This document shows, piece by piece, positions 62,663-64,000 of a DNA stretch of 64,000 bases. Each line of letters begins with the position of its first letter. The stretch's first letter is position 1. Source of the DNA: Tsukamurella spumae (GTDB lineage Bacteria > Actinomycetota > Actinomycetes > Mycobacteriales > Mycobacteriaceae); assembly GCF_012396015.1 (NCBI RefSeq), contig NZ_JAAXOQ010000017.1:34398-98397 (forward strand), in the 5' to 3' direction. The notes under the pieces were generated by a model. The model was given only the letters and a program-made list of their open reading frames with translations, searched no databases and was not told the DNA's origin. Both the position numbers and the translations under genes were made by a program.

Positions 62663-63196
62663 TCAGGGGCGGTAGCGGGTCTGGGCGAACTCGTCACCGC
62701 GGGAGAACGACAGGACCTTGACGGGCCGAACCCCGAAGACGGGGAGCGAGGCGGCGTCGGGGTTCGGGGCCCGCCCCTCCGTCCGATGCCGGAAGCCCGC
62801 GTCGTCCACGTCGTAGGGCCAGTCGAGCCGGGACTCCCACATCCGAGCGAGCGTTTCCAGCACGGCGCGGTCGGTGCACCGCTCCGCGGAACCTTCCACC
62901 GTGACGTCATGCCCACGCAGATACTCGTTGCTCCCGGTGGTGAGCACACAGCGTGGGTCCCGTGCCAGGTTGACGGCCTTCTGCTCCTCGGAACCGGTCA
63001 CGAAGTACAGCGCACCGTCCCACCACATGGCCGGTAGCGGACACACGTGCGGGCTTCCGTCGGCACGCACGGTGCTGAGCCAGAACATCTCGGCGTCGTC
63101 CAGGATCCGCTCGACATCCGCCCACGGCGTGGCGACGGCGCCCGGAGTGCTGAAGCCGGTGTGCAGCACCGGAACGGGTCCAATACTCGTGGTCAT
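62663..63196 (-). CDS. PNPOx-like flavin-binding split-barrel protein
   Basis: The 177-residue protein has the split-barrel pattern of the pyridoxamine 5'-phosphate oxidase superfamily: WLSTVRADGSPHVCPLPAMWWDGALYFVTG and KAVNLARDPRCVLTTG. Relatives bind FMN or F420 and reduce small molecules. ATG 63196 follows GGAAGGGG at five bases. It is divergent from a TetR gene with a repeated operator-like sequence between them. Confidence 0.85.
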   Translation of the reverse strand: MTTSIGPVPVLHTGFSTPGAVATPWADVERILDDAEMFWLSTVRADGSPHVCPLPAMWWDGALYFVTGSEEQKAVNLARDPRCVLTTGSNEYLRGHDVTVEGSAERCTDRAVLETLARMWESRLDWPYDVDDAGFRHRTEGRAPNPDAASLPVFGVRPVKVLSFSRGDEFAQTRYRP

Positions 63197-63211
63197 GGCG
63201 ACCCCTTCCAT

Positions 63212-63251
63212 GTTCACAGCGTCCACATCTGCTATGTTCACACCGTACACT
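63212..63251. promoter_or_regulatory. Direct-repeat operator and promoter between PNPOx-like gene and tetR
   Basis: GTTCACAGCGTCCAC (63212-63226) and GTTCACACCGTACAC (63236-63250) are 15-bp direct repeats with two differences, 24 bp apart. The second overlaps TACACT (63246-63251), a -10 for the TetR gene. Each is preceded by T, giving TGT-N-ACA dyads. They probably bind the TetR protein encoded at 63275. Confidence 0.55.
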
Positions 63252-63274
63252 TGGGTGGCAGGGGGCACAAGAGC

Positions 63275-63877
63275 ATGGCGTACCACCACGGCGACCTCGC
63301 GCAGGCGCTCGTCGACGCGGGACTGGAGGTCACGCGCGCCGGCGGACCGTCGGCCCTGACCATCCGCGAGGTCACCCGCCGCGTGGGGGTCAGCCCGAAC
63401 GCCGCCTACCGCCACTTCCCCGACCGCCTCGCCCTACTGCGGGCGGTCAGCGCGGCGATCCAACAGCGCATGGCGGACGCGATGCCCGTCCATCCCGATC
63501 AGGGGCCGAGGGATCACCTGCGGGCAGTGGGCCTCGGCTACATCGCCTTCGCGCTGGCCGAGCCCGGCTGGTTCTCGGTCTGCTTCTTCGGAGACGAGGC
63601 CCCGGATCCCGAATCCCTCTCGGCCATACCGCCGTACGTGGCCCTCTCGCAGTCACTGGACCTGCTCGTGCACGCGGGCCTGCTCCGTCCGGAGGCCCGA
63701 CGGTCCGCGACCTGGTCCTGCTGGTCGATGGTGCACGGCTTCGCCGAGATGGCGCTCCGCGGACCGCTCCACCATCTCCCGGGCGATCAACAGTGGCCGC
63801 TCGCCGAGGCCGCCGTCGACACCGCGATCGCGGGAATCCTGCACGACCGAGCCGGGCGCGGCACGATGGGGACATGA
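63275..63877 (+). CDS. TetR-family transcription regulator
   Basis: The 200-residue protein has the TetR helix-turn-helix (LTIREVTRRVGVSPNAAYRHFPDRLALLRAV) near the N-terminus and a WHG-type C-terminal domain with SMVHGFAEMAL. It starts at ATG 63275, downstream of two operator-like repeats, and should repress itself and the divergent PNPOx-like/DUF899 unit. Its stop lies 17 bp before the stop of a convergent transposase, so its C-terminus may have been set by the insertion. Confidence 0.9.
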   Translation: MAYHHGDLAQALVDAGLEVTRAGGPSALTIREVTRRVGVSPNAAYRHFPDRLALLRAVSAAIQQRMADAMPVHPDQGPRDHLRAVGLGYIAFALAEPGWFSVCFFGDEAPDPESLSAIPPYVALSQSLDLLVHAGLLRPEARRSATWSCWSMVHGFAEMALRGPLHHLPGDQQWPLAEAAVDTAIAGILHDRAGRGTMGT

Positions 63878-63894
63878 CACTTCCTGAGTCAACC

Positions 63895-64000
63895 TCAGGC
63901 CGCGGATTGCATGATTCTGGCGGCTCCGTGGAGGGTGGGGTCGTAGGGCGTGCGGGTCTGCCAGCAGCGGTAGATCACTCGGGTCCAGGCGCGGGCGAGG
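63895..64000 (-). mobile_element. IS110-type transposase, C-terminal end only
   Basis: The minus strand enters from the right edge and gives the last 34 residues, including LARAWTRVIYRCWQTRTPY and DPTLHGAARIMQSAA. The RAW-RVI-RCW...PYDP-H pattern is the C-terminus of IS110-family transposases. A small hairpin CCTGAG-TCAAC-CTCAGG (63883-63899) covers its stop. The rest of the element lies outside the window, so intactness is unknown. Confidence 0.7.

Noticed and set aside
1..64000. Active defence system, prophage or complete CRISPR-Cas locus
   Set aside because: Apart from the lone Fic gene, the relic repeat and an HNH gene, no restriction, cas, Abi, retron or phage structural genes were recognised.

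Overview
The window is high-GC actinobacterial DNA from a mycolic-acid bacterium (order Mycobacteriales). The evidence is a mycothiol synthase, a GlnR regulator, a DesA1-type acyl-ACP desaturase, a PimC-like mannosyltransferase, a UgpAEBC importer and many genes that look leaderless. From memory, the block desA1-dus-phoU-pst-mshD-glnR-lmeA-cysA-sseC-FABP follows the order of M. tuberculosis Rv0824c to Rv0813c. A Tsukamurella-like genome is my best guess; the sequence alone does not prove the genus.

Layout. 1-2867: flavin monooxygenase (cut by the left edge), a divergent 2Fe-2S reductase and a zinc alcohol dehydrogenase. 2869-4598: a probable acquired patch with a class II Fic gene, an AT-rich promoter, a decayed copy of the preceding adh 3' end and a relic type I-E CRISPR repeat. 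4599-7837: SDR, a DUF5302 mini-gene, a conserved hypothetical, a secreted DUF732-like protein and a peroxiredoxin. 7853-12567: the str operon (rpsL-rpsG-fusA-tuf, minus strand) with its promoter and terminator. 12579-19612: AlkA-type glycosylase, DUF5313, an ABC-2 exporter, DUF2277, D-amino-acid oxidase, acyl-ACP thioesterase and an MFS exporter. 19634-22815: fdhD and a YdeP-type molybdoenzyme. 22873-29123: MerR regulator, Baeyer-Villiger-type monooxygenase, PF10118 diiron protein, SDR and esterase, with a divergent 2Fe-2S reductase. 29149-33237: lipoprotein, tRNA Glu-Asp-Phe cluster, methyltransferase, tRNA-Lys, HNH nuclease gene and VOC protein. 33338-38928: PimC-like enzyme, a palindromic repeat and ugpAEBC. 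39160-42738: ABC exporter plus two-component system, four overlapping genes. 42967-55235: the conserved block, with PHO boxes before phoU and pstS and a leaderless Cys-rich leader peptide before cysA. 55246-60655: a LacI-controlled fructose/ribose-type ABC uptake and kinase operon, apparently inserted into the conserved block behind a perfect 22-bp inverted repeat. 60666-64000: a tiny membrane protein, a FABP/nitrobindin-like protein, a second copy of the palindromic repeat, a DUF899 protein with a 12-codon mini-ORF, a PNPOx-like protein with a divergent TetR, and the end of an IS110-type transposase.

How the genes work together. The two monooxygenase loci together resemble the mymA operon (FMO, LipR, SadH, AdhD) split in two, each with its own paralogous reductase, and suggest oxidation of hydrophobic substrates. 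The phosphate genes (phoU, pstSCAB, ugpAEBC) form a phosphate and glycerophosphodiester acquisition set; two of the promoters carry 11-bp GTTCACC-type repeats. The cys leader, cysA and sseC form a sulfur module. No complete undescribed defence or mobile system is visible. The most unusual items are the Fic/CRISPR-relic patch, the two-copy palindromic repeat family, the inverted repeat at the sugar-operon border, a Walker A Gly-to-Ser change in an ABC ATPase, and a His-to-Arg change in the FABP/nitrobindin-like protein.
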